Part shown: positions 1-11,779 of the stretch, piece after piece | How positions within the stretch are numbered: the first letter of the stretch is position 1 | Layout of the letters: each line of letters starts with the position of its first letter | Assembly (NCBI RefSeq): GCF_029258205.1 | Contig: NZ_JARHZJ010000088.1 | Coordinates: 24,027 to 88,026, forward strand | From: Clostridium sp. | GTDB taxonomy: Bacteria > Bacillota > Clostridia > Clostridiales > Clostridiaceae | DNA: 64,000 nt | Direction of reading: 5' to 3' | Notes under the pieces: model-generated | Told to the model about the DNA's origin: nothing | What the model saw: only the letters and a program-made list of their open reading frames with translations | Databases searched by the model: none | Made by a program: the position numbers and the translations under genes

Positions 1-1
1 T

Positions 2-505
2 GAAGTCGATGCTCTTATGAAGTTAGTTGTTGAATTCATAAAAAATGAAATTGATGAACTTCATCAAAACGGAGTAAAGGTACAAACTATTGGTGATTTA
101 TCAAAATTCCCGGAAAAACCCAAAAAAGCTATAATTGGGGCTATGGAAAAGACCAAAAATAATAATGGTGTAGTTTTAAGTTTAGCATTAAATTATGGGG
201 GAAGAAATGAAATAGTTAAAGGTATAAAGTCTGTAATAGAAGATGTTCAAGCTGGTAAAATAAGTACAGAGGATGTAAATGAAGATATGTTTAATGAATA
301 TCTTTATACTAAAGGAATGCCAGATCCAGATCTTATAATAAGACCAAGTGGAGAACAAAGACTTAGCAACTTCTTATTATGGCAATGTGCATACTCAGAA
401 TTTTGGTATTCTCAAATAAACTGGCCAGATTTTAATGGCAAAGATTTAAGAAAAGCTATTTTTGATTATCAAAATAGAGATAGAAGATTTGGTGGAATTA
501 AATAA
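2..505 (+). CDS. uppS: Undecaprenyl diphosphate synthase, 3' part (5' end outside window)
   Basis: Open reading frame from the window edge; C-terminal motifs ALNYGGRNEI, PDPDLIIRPSGEQRLSNFLLWQ, FGG typical of cis-prenyltransferases; followed by cdsA/dxr. Confidence 0.95.
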   Translation, partial: EVDALMKLVVEFIKNEIDELHQNGVKVQTIGDLSKFPEKPKKAIIGAMEKTKNNNGVVLSLALNYGGRNEIVKGIKSVIEDVQAGKISTEDVNEDMFNEYLYTKGMPDPDLIIRPSGEQRLSNFLLWQCAYSEFWYSQINWPDFNGKDLRKAIFDYQNRDRRFGGIK

Positions 506-518
506 TGAGGTGATTTGG

Positions 519-1313
519 GTGAAATCTAATAGCAGATATGTAGGAGCACTTATAATGGCTCCGTTTATTGCTTTTATATTCCTAGGAGGAATTTGGCTTA
601 AGTTATTTACTATTGTTCTGTCTTTTGCAGGATTATATGAATATTATAAAACTGTTAAAGTAGCAAAATTAAAGCCTATTTCTATAGCAGGATATATATT
701 ATTAATATTATATTACTTAACTTCAAATAATTTTGAAATGTTATCATTTTTAATAATACTAGCTACATTTATATTACTTTGTGTTCCTATACTTGATATT
801 GAATACACATTTATAGATGTTGCAGTTACTATTTTAGGATTTATATATGTAGGAGTTTTCTTTAGCTTCATACACTTAGTAAACATCAAAGAAGGTGGAC
901 AATACCTAGTTTGGTTAATATTCCTATCATCATGGCTTTGTGATACTACTGCATATTATTCAGGTAGATTCTTTGGTAAACATAAATTATGCCCAAAGGT
1001 TAGTCCTAAGAAGACTATAGAAGGTTCTATAGGAGGAATATTAGGAAGTACATTAGCTTGTGGAATATTTGGTATAATAATATATAATAGTTTTTCTCTA
1101 ATACCTATATATCATTACTTTATAATAGGTATATTATGCGGAGTATTCTGTCAGTTTGGTGATTTAGTTGCTTCATCAATAAAGAGATACGCAGGAATAA
1201 AAGATTATAGTAATTTAATACCAGGACATGGTGGAATATTAGATAGATTTGACAGTATATTATTTGCTGGAACAATAGTATTCTTTTATTTAACACTTGT
1301 CTTAAAATTTTAA
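519..1313 (+). CDS. cdsA: Phosphatidate cytidylyltransferase
   Basis: Multi-TM protein with C-terminal CDP signature (SPKKTIEGSIGG...GDLVASSIKRYAGIKDYSNLIPGHGGILDRFDS); GTG at 519 after GAGGTGA preferred over ORF-track start 462. Confidence 0.93.
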   Translation: MKSNSRYVGALIMAPFIAFIFLGGIWLKLFTIVLSFAGLYEYYKTVKVAKLKPISIAGYILLILYYLTSNNFEMLSFLIILATFILLCVPILDIEYTFIDVAVTILGFIYVGVFFSFIHLVNIKEGGQYLVWLIFLSSWLCDTTAYYSGRFFGKHKLCPKVSPKKTIEGSIGGILGSTLACGIFGIIIYNSFSLIPIYHYFIIGILCGVFCQFGDLVASSIKRYAGIKDYSNLIPGHGGILDRFDSILFAGTIVFFYLTLVLKF

Positions 1314-1342
1314 TGCTTTAGATTTTCTAAAGCATTTTTTTA
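1312..1342 (+). terminator. Rho-independent terminator after cdsA
   Basis: TGCTTTAGA-ttt-TCTAAAGCA followed by TTTTTTT. Confidence 0.85.
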
Positions 1343-1674
1343 TAAAATTTTTTATTTATATTTATTTTTAGAGATAAATATTTTCATTATATATTTAATT
1401 TAAAAAGAAAAATATAAGGTTATTGATAGAATATTAAGTAATAACTTGAGTATATTTATTATGTAGATATATTTATAAAGATGGGAATGGTTTTAAAGAA
1501 AAAAATCTAATTTAGAAAAAAAGGTTTATCAATGAATAGACAACTTTCTGTTAAAAGAATACATAATAAATGTGTATTATTGTATTTAGAGATATAATGA
1601 TATAAAATAATATAATAGGTTAAATAGATAATTTTAGTCTATTATGTTTAAGGAAGAACTTAGGAGGAAAGAAT

Positions 1675-2829
1675 ATGAAAAGAGTATCTATACTAGGTGT
1701 AACTGGTTCTATAGGAACTCAAACTTTAGATGTATTAAGATTTCATAAAGAGGATTTTGAATTAGTTGGTATAACAGCTAATAGAAATATAGAATTAACA
1801 TTGGATATAATAAAAGAGTTTTCACCTAAATACGTTGCAATAAATCATAAGGAGTCTTACAAAAGATTTGTAGATTTGGTGAAAAGTGAAGGGTTAAAAT
1901 GTGAAGTTATCTACGGTATGGAAGGATTAGTTAAAGTTGCTACTTTAGATGAAGTTGATATAGTTGTTACTTCAGTTGTTGGTATGATTGGATTAAAACC
2001 AACTGTTGAAGCTATAAGAAAAGGAAAAGATATCGCTTTAGCAAATAAAGAAACTTTAGTAGTAGCAGGTGAACTTGTTATGAGAGAAGCTAAAGAAAAT
2101 GGAGTGAAAATACTTCCGGTAGATTCAGAGCATAGTGCTATATTTCAATCATTACAAGGAAATGCACATAACAAAATTGATAAAATACTTTTAACGGCTT
2201 CTGGAGGACCTTTTAGAGGATTTACTATAGATGATTTGAAATCAGTAATTCCAGAAAGAGCTCTTAAGCATCCAAAATGGAATATGGGTCAAAAGATATC
2301 AATAGATTCATCAACTCTAATGAATAAAGGATTAGAAGTTATAGAGGCTCATTGGTTATTTGATTGTCCTTATAAAGATATAGAGGTTGTAGTTCATCCA
2401 CAATCAATAATACATTCTATGGTTCAATATACTGATGGAGCAGTTATAGCTGAGTTAGGTGTACCAGATATGAAGTTACCAATTCAATATGCTTTAAATT
2501 ATCCAAATAGAGAAGGAAATATTAGTGAAAAATTAGACTTATTCAAGATTAGAGAGTTGACTTTTGAAAAGCCAGATTTAGATACATTTAAATGCTTAAA
2601 ATTAGCTTATGAAGCAGGAGAAAAAGGAAAGCTTATGCCAACAATTTTAAATGGGGCTAATGAAGTGTGTGTTGAACTATTCCTAAATAAAAAGATAACA
2701 TATTTACAAATACCAGAGATAATAGAAGAGTGTATGAATGATTTTGATTACAACAAAGAGGTTACTCTTGATAATGTAATAAATTTAGACAAAGAAGTAA
2801 GACAATATATATATGAAAAATATAACTAG
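1675..2829 (+). CDS. dxr: 1-deoxy-D-xylulose 5-phosphate reductoisomerase
   Basis: GVTGSIGTQTLDVL, ALANKETLV, LTASGGPFRG motifs; AGGAGG RBS. Confidence 0.97.
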   Translation: MKRVSILGVTGSIGTQTLDVLRFHKEDFELVGITANRNIELTLDIIKEFSPKYVAINHKESYKRFVDLVKSEGLKCEVIYGMEGLVKVATLDEVDIVVTSVVGMIGLKPTVEAIRKGKDIALANKETLVVAGELVMREAKENGVKILPVDSEHSAIFQSLQGNAHNKIDKILLTASGGPFRGFTIDDLKSVIPERALKHPKWNMGQKISIDSSTLMNKGLEVIEAHWLFDCPYKDIEVVVHPQSIIHSMVQYTDGAVIAELGVPDMKLPIQYALNYPNREGNISEKLDLFKIRELTFEKPDLDTFKCLKLAYEAGEKGKLMPTILNGANEVCVELFLNKKITYLQIPEIIEECMNDFDYNKEVTLDNVINLDKEVRQYIYEKYN

Positions 2830-2840
2830 GAGGGAAAAGA

Positions 2841-3848
2841 GTGTATATAATTTTTGCTTTATTAGCATTTAGTGCTTTAATCTTAGTTCATGAGCTTGGA
2901 CATTTTATTGTAGCTAAATTAAATGGAATTTATGTTGAGGAATTTGCTATTGGTATGGGACCAAAGCTTTTTGGTGTAAAAGTTGGAGAAACAGAATATA
3001 ATTTAAGAATTCTTCCTTTTGGTGGATTCGTTAAAATGCTTGGTGAAGATGATGAAAGTGATGATTCAAGAAGCTTAAATGCAAAAACTCCTATTCAGAG
3101 AATACTTGTTATGGGAGCAGGTGCATTTATGAATTATGTATTAGCCCTTATAATATTTATTGGGCTAGCTATGAGCTCTGGCTTTGTAGAAAATAAAGTA
3201 GCAAGTGTAGTACCTAATTCACCAGCACAAGAAATAGGAATTGAAAAGGGAGATGAATTCCTAAAAATAGATGGAAATAAAATTCATACAACTAATGATT
3301 TTGTAATGGGATTAGCCTTAGCTAAGGGGAATCCAGTTGAATTAGAAATAAAAAGAGGCAATGATGTCTTAACAAAAACAGTAAAGCCGATTTTAAATGA
3401 GAGTGGAATTTATCAAGTTGGAATAGGATATGATTTTATTAAAAAGCCTACTTTGCTTCAAGGAATAAAACAAGGATTTAATGAAACAAGAAGTCTTGTA
3501 TCTCAGTCTTTTATTGCATTAAAAACTATTTTTACAGGAGAAGCAAATTTAAAAACTGATGTAGGAGGTCCTGTTACAATAATTAAAATGTCAGGGCAAG
3601 CAGCAAAGGCAGGAGCAAATACTCTTTTATGGTTTATGGCATTTTTAAGTGTTCAATTAGCAGTATTTAACCTTTTACCATTCCCAGCTTTAGATGGTGG
3701 AAGAATATTTATAGAGCTTATTCAAATGATAACTAGAAAAGAAATACCTGCCAAGTATATTGAAGCTGTAAATACCGTTGGATTCATGTTGCTTATGGGA
3801 CTTATGGTATTAGTTACTATAAAAGATATAATATTCCCGATACTATAG
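2841..3848 (+). CDS. rseP: RIP/site-2 metalloprotease RseP (M50)
   Basis: Intact HELGH zinc motif, PDZ domain, [11 protein letters not shown] motif; GTG start. Confidence 0.95.
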   Translation: MYIIFALLAFSALILVHELGHFIVAKLNGIYVEEFAIGMGPKLFGVKVGETEYNLRILPFGGFVKMLGEDDESDDSRSLNAKTPIQRILVMGAGAFMNYVLALIIFIGLAMSSGFVENKVASVVPNSPAQEIGIEKGDEFLKIDGNKIHTTNDFVMGLALAKGNPVELEIKRGNDVLTKTVKPILNESGIYQVGIGYDFIKKPTLLQGIKQGFNETRSLVSQSFIALKTIFTGEANLKTDVGGPVTIIKMSGQAAKAGANTLLWFMAFLSVQLAVFNLLPFPALDGGRIFIELIQMITRKEIPAKYIEAVNTVGFMLLMGLMVLVTIKDIIFPIL

Positions 3849-3867
3849 AAATTTGGAGGAATTAATC

Positions 3868-4917
3868 GTGAATAGAAAAGAAACTAGAAAAGTTAAAGTT
3901 GGAAACATATATGTTGGAGGAGATTTTAGAGTTTCCGTTCAATCTATGACCAATACAGATACAAAAGATGTAGAAGCTACGGTTAAACAAATAAAAGAGC
4001 TTCAAGAAGCTGGATGTGATATTGTTAGATGTGCAGTTTTAGATATAGATGCAGCTTGTGCTATAAAAGATATAGTGGCAAAAATAAATATACCACTAGT
4101 TGCAGATATTCATTTTGATTATAGATTAGCTTTAAAAGCAATAGAAAATGGAGTTTCTGCAATAAGAATAAATCCAGGAAATATTGGATCAAGAGAAAAG
4201 GTAGAGGCTGTAGTAAAGGCTTGTAAAGAAAAAAATATTCCTATAAGAATAGGGGTTAATTCAGGATCATTATCAAAAGAGCTTTTAGCAAAATACGGAA
4301 AGCCTACCCCAGATGCTCTAGTTGAAAGTGCACTAGAACATGTTAAAATATTAGAAGATTTAGATTTTCATGATATAGTAATTTCAATGAAATCATCAAA
4401 TGTTGAAACTATGATAGAAAGTTATAGAATAGCTTCACAAAAAACAAATTATCCACTTCACTTAGGGGTTACTGAGGCTGGTACTCCTTGGAGAGGAACA
4501 ATAAAATCTGCTATAGGAATAGGAACTTTACTTGCAGAAGGAATTGGTGATACTATAAGAGTTTCTTTAACAGGAGATCCTGTTGAAGAGATAAAAGTAG
4601 GTAAAGAAATTCTTAAAAACTTTGGATATGTAAAAGAAGGAGTAGAGTTTATATCATGTCCTACATGTGGAAGAACTCAAATAGACTTAATAAACATAGC
4701 TAAAGAAGTAGAGGAAAGACTAAGTTCTTGCAAGAAAAATATAAAGGTTGCAGTAATGGGTTGTGTTGTAAATGGACCAGGAGAAGCAAGAGAAGCAGAT
4801 ATTGGAATAGCTGGAGGTAAAGGTGAAGGTCTTATATTTAGAAAAGGTGAAATAATTAAAAAAGTAAAAGAAGAAGACTTGGTTGAAGAGCTTATAAAGA
4901 TAATAGAAACAATATAG
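3868..4917 (+). CDS. ispG: 4-hydroxy-3-methylbut-2-en-1-yl diphosphate synthase
   Basis: [28 protein letters not shown] motifs; GTG 3868 follows GGAGGA, so ORF-track start 3853 is upstream of the RBS. Confidence 0.95.
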   Translation: MNRKETRKVKVGNIYVGGDFRVSVQSMTNTDTKDVEATVKQIKELQEAGCDIVRCAVLDIDAACAIKDIVAKINIPLVADIHFDYRLALKAIENGVSAIRINPGNIGSREKVEAVVKACKEKNIPIRIGVNSGSLSKELLAKYGKPTPDALVESALEHVKILEDLDFHDIVISMKSSNVETMIESYRIASQKTNYPLHLGVTEAGTPWRGTIKSAIGIGTLLAEGIGDTIRVSLTGDPVEEIKVGKEILKNFGYVKEGVEFISCPTCGRTQIDLINIAKEVEERLSSCKKNIKVAVMGCVVNGPGEAREADIGIAGGKGEGLIFRKGEIIKKVKEEDLVEELIKIIETI

Positions 4918-4920
4918 TTT

Positions 4921-4946
4921 AAAGGAGGGATTAATATCCCTTCTTT
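4921..4946 (+). terminator. Weak hairpin (possible terminator or RNA element) between ispG and polC
   Basis: AAAGGAGGGA-ttaata-TCCCTTCTTT; 10-bp stem with one G-U, no long U tract. Confidence 0.4.
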
Positions 4947-4995
4947 ATGTCGTATAGGGATAAATTAAAATAAAATTCAAAGGGAGGCTTAGATT

Positions 4996-7900
4996 TTGAG
5001 TAACGAGTTTGTTAAACAGATTAACAGATCTATAAAATCAGATGATAATCTTAATGATTTAGAGTTTGAAATAACTAAGTTTCAATTGTTGAAAAGGAGT
5101 AATACTTTAAGAACTATAATAAAAAGTAAAGATCAATTGTCAGAAGAACAAAAGAAAATAATTAAGAATTACATAAAGAAAGCTATAGGTTTTGAAATAA
5201 ATATAGAAATTATGTACTATATAGATATTTCTGATATAACTTTAAAACAGGTAGTAGATCAGCATTGGAATCATGTTTGCGAAAAAATTATAGTGAAGCA
5301 TCCTGTTTTAAAAGAAGTTTTACTTAATTCTTCTATAGTAATTGAAGAAGAAAAAATAATTATAAAAAATGGTTCTGAATTTTTATGTACTTTTGTCAAT
5401 AGAAAACATATAGATAGAGATATTAAGGGATATATAAAATCATTCTTTGGAATAAATTCTTTGGTAGAAGTTAAATATGATGAAAGTTTAGCTAATAAGA
5501 ATTATAATGATGAAAAAATAAATGAAAATAAAGAAATTGCTAAAAAAGCTATAGAAACTATGAAAGCTAAAGCTTCTCAAGAAAAGTCTGTTAAAAAAGA
5601 AAATAATGACAATAAACATAAATCAAAGGGCGGGAATAAAGGCAATTATGAGAAGAAAACTTATAAAGATGAGCCAAGGAATGAAAATACTGTACTGGGA
5701 AGAAATATTCAAGGAGATACTATAGATATAAGTAGTATAGATATGGGATCTGGAATTGTTTCTATTTCAGGAGATGTGTTTAAAACTGATATTTTTGAAA
5801 CTAAGACAGGTAGAATAATACTTACATTCTTTATAACTGACTATACAAGTTCTATAGCTGTTAAATGCTTCTTAAGAGATAAAGATAAAGAACATGTTTT
5901 AGAAAATGTGAAAAAAGGTCTTTATTGTAAGGTTAGAGGAGAAGCTACTATGGATCCTTATGCTAAGGAAGTTGTAATAATGGCTAGAGATATAAATAAG
6001 CTTACAAAAATAGAGCGTATGGATACAGCAGAGGAAAAAAGAGTAGAACTTCATATGCATACAACTATGAGCTCAATGGATGCCGTAACTGCTGCAAGTA
6101 AAATTGTTGAGAGAGCAGCAAAGTTTGGACATAAGGCTGTAGCTATAACAGACCATGGTGTTGTTCAGGCCTTTCCAGATGCTCAAATAGCTGCTAAAAA
6201 GAATAATATAAAAGTTATTTATGGAGTAGAGGGATATTTAGCGGATAATGGAACTCCTATAGTTATTAATGGAAATAATGAATCTTTTGATGATGAATAT
6301 GTAGTTTTTGATATAGAAACAACAGGGTTTTCAAGCAAAAATGATAAGATTATAGAAATTGGTGCTGTTAAGTTAAAGGGTGGAGAAATAGTGGATTCCT
6401 TTAGTGCTTTTGTTGATCCAAAGGTAAATATTCCATATAAGATTACAGAACTTACAAGCATAACTCAAAATATGGTTAATGGACAGCCTACTATAGATGA
6501 GGTGCTTCCTAAGTTTATGGATTTTGTAGGAGAATCTGTATTGGTAGCACACAACGCTTCATTTGACGTTGGTTTTATAAAAAAGAACTTAGCCGATATG
6601 GGAAAAACTTTAAAGAATCCTGTAATGGATACTGTACCTTTAGCTAGATATCTTTATCCAGATTTAAAAAAGGTTAAGTTAAATATAGTTGCTAAACATT
6701 TAGGGATTAGTCTTGAAAATCATCATAGAGCTGTTGATGATGCAAAGGCTACTGCCGAAATATTAAAGTTTTCTTTCAAAAAGATGAAAGAAGAAATGGA
6801 TATTCATGATGTTAAGACTTTAAATGAGAAGTATCTATCAAATATAGATATAAAAAAACTTCCACTACATCACATAATAATATTGGCTAAAAATCAAATT
6901 GGAATTAAGAATTTATATAAATTAGTTTCTATGGCTCATTTAGATTACTTTGCTAGAAGACCACGACTTCCTAAAAGTATAATAACTGAGTATAGAGAAG
7001 GATTAATAATTGGGTCAGCTTGTGAAGCAGGACAATTATATAAGGCAGTTTTAGAAGGAAAGACAGATGCGGAATTAAAAGAAATAGCATCTTTTTATGA
7101 CTACTTAGAAATTCAACCAATACAAAATAATGAATTCCTTATACGAAAAGGAAATGTAAAAGATGAAGAAGAACTTAGAGAGTTGAATAGAAAAATATAT
7201 GATTTAGGAAAGGAAATGGATAAACCGGTAGTAGCAACATGTGATTGTCATTTCTTAGATCCTAATGATGAAGTGTTTAGAAGAATAATAATGGCTGGTC
7301 AAGGATATGGAGATGCAGATAATCAACCACCTTTATATTTTAGAACTACTAATGAAATGATGAAAGAGTTTGAATATTTAGGGGAAGAAGCTTGTAAAGA
7401 AGTTGTAGTAGAAAATACTCAGAAGATAGCTAATATGGTTGATATTGTAAAACCTATACCAGATGAAACGTTTCCTCCTAAGATAGAGGGGGCTGAGGAA
7501 GATATAAGAAATATGACTATGAATAAGGTTCATAGTATATATGGAGAAAATCTTCCAGAAGTTGTTCAAAAAAGATTGGATAAAGAACTTAATTCTATAA
7601 TAAATAATGGATATGCAGTACTTTATCTTATAGCGCAAAAATTGGTTGCTAAATCTTTAGAAGATGGCTACCTAGTTGGTTCAAGGGGGTCTGTTGGTTC
7701 ATCTTTCGTTGCAACAATGTCAGATATAACAGAGGTTAATGGATTACCTCCTCATTATGTTTGTCCAAATTGTAAGAAATCAGAATTTTTCTTGGATGGT
7801 TCTATAAGTTCAGGAGCAGATTTACCAAATAAAAATTGTCCTGATTGTGGAGCTGAGTATATTAAGGATGGTCATGATATTCCTTTCGAAACATTCTTAG

Positions 7901-9345
7901 GCTTTGAAGGGGATAAAGAGCCAGATATAGACCTCAATTTCTCAGGAGAATATCAAGCTGTTGTACATAAGTACACAGAGGTTCTTTTTGGAAAAGGGTA
8001 TGTATTTAAAGCTGGAACTATAGGTACAGTAGCTGAAAAAACAGCATATGGTTTTGTTAAAAAATATCTTCAAGAAAGAGGATTAGTTGTATCTCAAGCA
8101 GAAATAGAAAGACTTACTATTGGATGTACAGGAATAAAAAGAACTAGTGGACAGCATCCAGGGGGAATCATGGTTGTTCCGAGTGACAATGAAATATATA
8201 ATTTTTGTCCAATACAACATCCAGCTGATGATGTTAGCACAGATATTATAACCACTCACTTTGATTACCATTCAATAAGTGGTAGACTTCTTAAGCTTGA
8301 TATACTTGGACACGACGATCCTACCGTTCTTAGAATGCTTCAAGACTTAACTGGATTAGATCCTAAGACAATACCTTTAAATGATCCTAAGGTTATAAGT
8401 TTATTCACATCACCAGAGGCGTTGGGGGTAACTAAAGAAGAATTAGGATGTGAGGTTGGTAGTTATGGACTTCCTGAGTTCGGTACTAAATTCGTTAGGC
8501 AGATGCTTGTGGACACTCAACCTAAGAGTTTTGCAGACCTTGTGAGAATATCTGGACTTTCACATGGTACTGATGTTTGGCTTAATAATGCTCAGTACTT
8601 TATTAAAGAAGGTTATACTACATTAAAAGACTGTATAGCAACAAGAGACGATATTATGGTTTATCTTATGTATAAAGATCTTCCTCCTAAGACCGCATTC
8701 ACTATAATGGAAAAAGTAAGAAAGGGAAAAGGTCTTAGTGAAGAGGATGAAGCTTTAATGAGAGAAAAAGAGGTGCCGGATTGGTACATTGAATCTTGTA
8801 AAAGAATAAAATACATGTTCCCTAAAGGCCATGCTGTTGCATATGTTATGATGGCAGTTAGAATAGCATATTATAAAGTTTATTATCCAGAAGCTTACTA
8901 TACAACATATTTTACAGTAAGAGCTGATGATTTTGATGCTGACTTGATTTGTAAGGGTGAAGAAGCAATAAAGGCAAAAATGGAAGAATTAAATTCTATG
9001 GGAAATAATATATCAGTAAAAGAAAAGGGGCTTTTAACAATTTTAGAAATTTCTTATGAAATGTATAAAAGAGGATTAAATTTCTTGAAAGTTGATTTAT
9101 ATAAATCAGAAGCAACTAAATTTAAGATAGAAGAAGATGGTATAAGACCTCCATTAAATGCTCTTCAAGGAGTTGGAGATAATGCAGCAAAAAGTATAGT
9201 TGAATGTAGAATAAACGGAGAATTTATTTCAAAGGAAGATTTAAGACTTAGATCTAAAGTTTCAAAGACTGTAATAGAAACTTTAGATAATCATGGATGC
9301 TTAGAAGGAATGCAAGAAAGTAACCAACTTAGTTTGTTTGGCTAA
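4996..9345 (+). CDS. polC: DNA polymerase III alpha subunit, PolC type
   Basis: 1449 aa; OB-fold, PHP, embedded DnaQ-like exonuclease ([10 protein letters not shown]) and C-family polymerase motifs ([25 protein letters not shown]). Confidence 0.97.
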   Translation: MSNEFVKQINRSIKSDDNLNDLEFEITKFQLLKRSNTLRTIIKSKDQLSEEQKKIIKNYIKKAIGFEINIEIMYYIDISDITLKQVVDQHWNHVCEKIIVKHPVLKEVLLNSSIVIEEEKIIIKNGSEFLCTFVNRKHIDRDIKGYIKSFFGINSLVEVKYDESLANKNYNDEKINENKEIAKKAIETMKAKASQEKSVKKENNDNKHKSKGGNKGNYEKKTYKDEPRNENTVLGRNIQGDTIDISSIDMGSGIVSISGDVFKTDIFETKTGRIILTFFITDYTSSIAVKCFLRDKDKEHVLENVKKGLYCKVRGEATMDPYAKEVVIMARDINKLTKIERMDTAEEKRVELHMHTTMSSMDAVTAASKIVERAAKFGHKAVAITDHGVVQAFPDAQIAAKKNNIKVIYGVEGYLADNGTPIVINGNNESFDDEYVVFDIETTGFSSKNDKIIEIGAVKLKGGEIVDSFSAFVDPKVNIPYKITELTSITQNMVNGQPTIDEVLPKFMDFVGESVLVAHNASFDVGFIKKNLADMGKTLKNPVMDTVPLARYLYPDLKKVKLNIVAKHLGISLENHHRAVDDAKATAEILKFSFKKMKEEMDIHDVKTLNEKYLSNIDIKKLPLHHIIILAKNQIGIKNLYKLVSMAHLDYFARRPRLPKSIITEYREGLIIGSACEAGQLYKAVLEGKTDAELKEIASFYDYLEIQPIQNNEFLIRKGNVKDEEELRELNRKIYDLGKEMDKPVVATCDCHFLDPNDEVFRRIIMAGQGYGDADNQPPLYFRTTNEMMKEFEYLGEEACKEVVVENTQKIANMVDIVKPIPDETFPPKIEGAEEDIRNMTMNKVHSIYGENLPEVVQKRLDKELNSIINNGYAVLYLIAQKLVAKSLEDGYLVGSRGSVGSSFVATMSDITEVNGLPPHYVCPNCKKSEFFLDGSISSGADLPNKNCPDCGAEYIKDGHDIPFETFLGFEGDKEPDIDLNFSGEYQAVVHKYTEVLFGKGYVFKAGTIGTVAEKTAYGFVKKYLQERGLVVSQAEIERLTIGCTGIKRTSGQHPGGIMVVPSDNEIYNFCPIQHPADDVSTDIITTHFDYHSISGRLLKLDILGHDDPTVLRMLQDLTGLDPKTIPLNDPKVISLFTSPEALGVTKEELGCEVGSYGLPEFGTKFVRQMLVDTQPKSFADLVRISGLSHGTDVWLNNAQYFIKEGYTTLKDCIATRDDIMVYLMYKDLPPKTAFTIMEKVRKGKGLSEEDEALMREKEVPDWYIESCKRIKYMFPKGHAVAYVMMAVRIAYYKVYYPEAYYTTYFTVRADDFDADLICKGEEAIKAKMEELNSMGNNISVKEKGLLTILEISYEMYKRGLNFLKVDLYKSEATKFKIEEDGIRPPLNALQGVGDNAAKSIVECRINGEFISKEDLRLRSKVSKTVIETLDNHGCLEGMQESNQLSLFG

Positions 9346-9421
9346 TTTTAAAAATTTCTTGTAATATAAAATATACTATGTTACTATATAAGTAGAAGTT
9401 TTTTACTAATAGTTTGAGGTA

Positions 9422-9546
9422 AAGGAGTGGGACAGAAAAGCCCGCTCTTTCTATTTGTAACGCAACTTAGAATAAAGTTGCGTTTTTGCATACCTATTAT
9501 TATATAAATTAATAGGTATTTACTTTATTGGGTACAATAAAGTAAA
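9422..9546 (+). promoter_or_regulatory. Structured 5' leader of rimP-nusA operon (four consecutive stem-loops; the second is terminator-like)
   Basis: AAGGAGTGGG/CCCGCTCTTT; AACGCAACTT-agaata-AAGTTGCGTT+T run; TACCTATTA/TAATAGGTA; TTTACTTTATTG-ggta-CAATAAAGTAAA. Confidence 0.65.
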
Positions 9547-9577
9547 TATTTAAAACTTAATAAGGGAGGGAAGTATA

Positions 9578-10042
9578 ATGAAAAAAGAACAACTTGTAGC
9601 TGATCTTGAAGCACTTTGTGCTCCTATAGTTAAAGAAAAGGGATATGATTTATATCATATTGAATATGTAAAAGAAAATAATGAATATTATTTAAGATTA
9701 TATATAGAAAATCCAGAGGAAAGAATTTCTCTAAGAGATTGTGAAATTGTAAGTAGAGCATTAAGTGATATGCTTGATATAGAAGATCCAATAAAAGATG
9801 CTTACTTCTTAGAAGTTTCATCACCAGGATTAAATAGAAAGTTATATACTGATAAGCATTTTAATAGATTTATAGGAAAAGAAGTTTTTGTTGGATTTAA
9901 GAGTTCTTTAAGCGGAAGAAAAAATGTAAAAGGAATTCTTAAAGATGTACAAGAAAATGAAATAATAGTTGAATGTGAAGGAAATGAAATAAAAGTTCCT
10001 AAAGATAAAATTAAGACAGCTAACCTTGAAGGGGAGATATAA
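9578..10042 (+). CDS. rimP: Ribosome maturation factor RimP
   Basis: 154 aa, YLRLYIENPE, LEVSSPGLNRKL motif; upstream of nusA. Confidence 0.95.
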   Translation: MKKEQLVADLEALCAPIVKEKGYDLYHIEYVKENNEYYLRLYIENPEERISLRDCEIVSRALSDMLDIEDPIKDAYFLEVSSPGLNRKLYTDKHFNRFIGKEVFVGFKSSLSGRKNVKGILKDVQENEIIVECEGNEIKVPKDKIKTANLEGEI

Positions 10043-10060
10043 TTTAAGGAGGGTTTAAAA

Positions 10061-11161
10061 ATGAATGAAGAATTTCTAGGGGCATTATCTGAAATAGTAA
10101 AAGAGAAAGGAATTTCAGTAGAGGCTTTATTAGAAACTATAGATGATGCTATAATAGCAGCTTATAAGAAAAATTTTTCTAATTCAGGAACGACTGCACA
10201 AAATGTAAAGGTAAAACGTGATGAAAAATCAGGAGAAATCCATGTTTATGCTCAAAAAGTTGTTGTTGAAGAAGTTTATGATGATGTAACAGAAATAAGT
10301 TTAGAAGATGCAAAGGATATTAGTGCTATTTATCAATTAGATGACATAGTAGAAATAGAAGTAACACCTAAAAACTTTGGAAGAGTTGCAGCACAACTTG
10401 CTAAACAGATGGTTATCCAAAGAATAAAAGAATCTGAGAGAAATGTAATTTACTCAGAATTTGTAGAAAAAGAATTTGACATATTACCTGGTACAGTAAT
10501 AAGAAAAGATAAAGGTAATGTATTTGTAGACTTAGGAAAAATAGAAGGTGTTTTAGGACCAAATGAACAAATGCCTACAGAAAAATATAACTTCAATGAA
10601 AAATTACAATTATATGTAGTTGAAGTTAAGAAAACATCTAAAGGGGCTTCAGTTTTATGTTCAAGAACACATCCAGGTTTAGTTAAAAGATTATTTGAAT
10701 TAGAAGTTCCAGAAATATATGAAGGAATAGTTGAAATAAAAAGCATAGCTAGAGAAGCTGGATCAAGAACTAAAATAGCTGTTTATTCAAATGATGAATC
10801 AGTAGATGCTATGGGAGCTTGTGTTGGACCTAAGGGTGTTAGAGTTCAAAATATAGTTAATGAACTAAAAAATGAAAAAATTGATATAATAAAATGGAGT
10901 AATACTCCATCTGAGTATATAGAAAATGCTTTAAGTCCAGCTAAGGTTATAAGCGTAGAAGCTGATGAAGAAACTAAATCAGCTAAGGTTATAGTTGATG
11001 ATAGTCAATTATCATTGGCTATAGGTAAAGAAGGACAAAACGTTAGATTAGCAGCTAAATTAACTGGTTGGAAAATAGATATAAAGAGCAAATCTAAAGC
11101 AGAAGAATTATTACAAGAAGAAAATATTGTTGTTGAAGAAGATACTATAATAGAAGAATAA
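10061..11161 (+). CDS. nusA: Transcription termination/antitermination protein NusA
   Basis: NusA N-terminal, S1 and KH motifs (GACVGPKGVRVQNIVNEL; LAIGKEGQNVRLAAKLTGWKIDI). Confidence 0.97.
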   Translation: MNEEFLGALSEIVKEKGISVEALLETIDDAIIAAYKKNFSNSGTTAQNVKVKRDEKSGEIHVYAQKVVVEEVYDDVTEISLEDAKDISAIYQLDDIVEIEVTPKNFGRVAAQLAKQMVIQRIKESERNVIYSEFVEKEFDILPGTVIRKDKGNVFVDLGKIEGVLGPNEQMPTEKYNFNEKLQLYVVEVKKTSKGASVLCSRTHPGLVKRLFELEVPEIYEGIVEIKSIAREAGSRTKIAVYSNDESVDAMGACVGPKGVRVQNIVNELKNEKIDIIKWSNTPSEYIENALSPAKVISVEADEETKSAKVIVDDSQLSLAIGKEGQNVRLAAKLTGWKIDIKSKSKAEELLQEENIVVEEDTIIEE

Positions 11162-11188
11162 TAACTTCTAGACTTTGGAGGTGACAAG

Positions 11189-11455
11189 ATGAAACCTAAA
11201 AAAATTCCAATGAGAATGTGCAATGGTTGCATGGAAATGAAGCCTAAAAAAGAATTGATAAGAATAGTTAAAAATGCTGAAGGTGAAGTTTCAGTAGATT
11301 TAACTGGTAAAAAATCAGGAAGAGGGGCTTATATTTGTAAAAGTGTTGAATGTTTAGAAAAAGCATTTAAAGCAAAAAGATTAAATAAAAATCTTCAATC
11401 TAACATTGGAGATGAAGTCTATGATAGATTGAGGGATGAGATAATAAATGGATAA
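11189..11455 (+). CDS. rnpM: YlxR/RnpM family RNA-binding protein
   Basis: MRMCNGCMEMKPKKELIRIV, GRGAYIC motifs. Confidence 0.93.
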   Translation: MKPKKIPMRMCNGCMEMKPKKELIRIVKNAEGEVSVDLTGKKSGRGAYICKSVECLEKAFKAKRLNKNLQSNIGDEVYDRLRDEIING

Positions 11456-11750
11456 ATTTCTTAATTTTTTAGGACTTACAAAAAGAGCTGGTAAACTTTT
11501 GGAGGGTTATAATAAATGTGAAGAGGAAATGAAAAGAAGTAAGATCTACTTATTTATTTTCTCAAATAGCATTTCAAATCGTTCAAAAGATAAATTCGTT
11601 AAGTACTGTAAACAGTATGATATACCATACATAGATGATTTTTCAAAGGAAGAATTAGGATATAGTATAGGTAGATACGAAATAAATATATTAGGAGTAA
11701 CTGATGAGAATATGGCAGAAAAACTTTTGTCATATTCTAATAATAATTAG
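11448..11750 (+). CDS. L7Ae-family ribosomal protein, YlxQ
   Basis: [44 protein letters not shown]; position between ylxR and infB. Confidence 0.9.
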   Translation: MDKFLNFLGLTKRAGKLLEGYNKCEEEMKRSKIYLFIFSNSISNRSKDKFVKYCKQYDIPYIDDFSKEELGYSIGRYEINILGVTDENMAEKLLSYSNNN

Positions 11751-11779
11751 TTCATCTAAAAATTTTCGGAGGTGAATAT

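Noticed and set aside
1343-1674. Possible small RNA or sORFs in the 330-bp cdsA-dxr spacer (e.g. AATACATAATA..TATTATTGTATT hairpin)
   Set aside because: Only a weak AT-rich imperfect hairpin; no convincing ORF with RBS, no terminator. Probably just the dxr promoter region.
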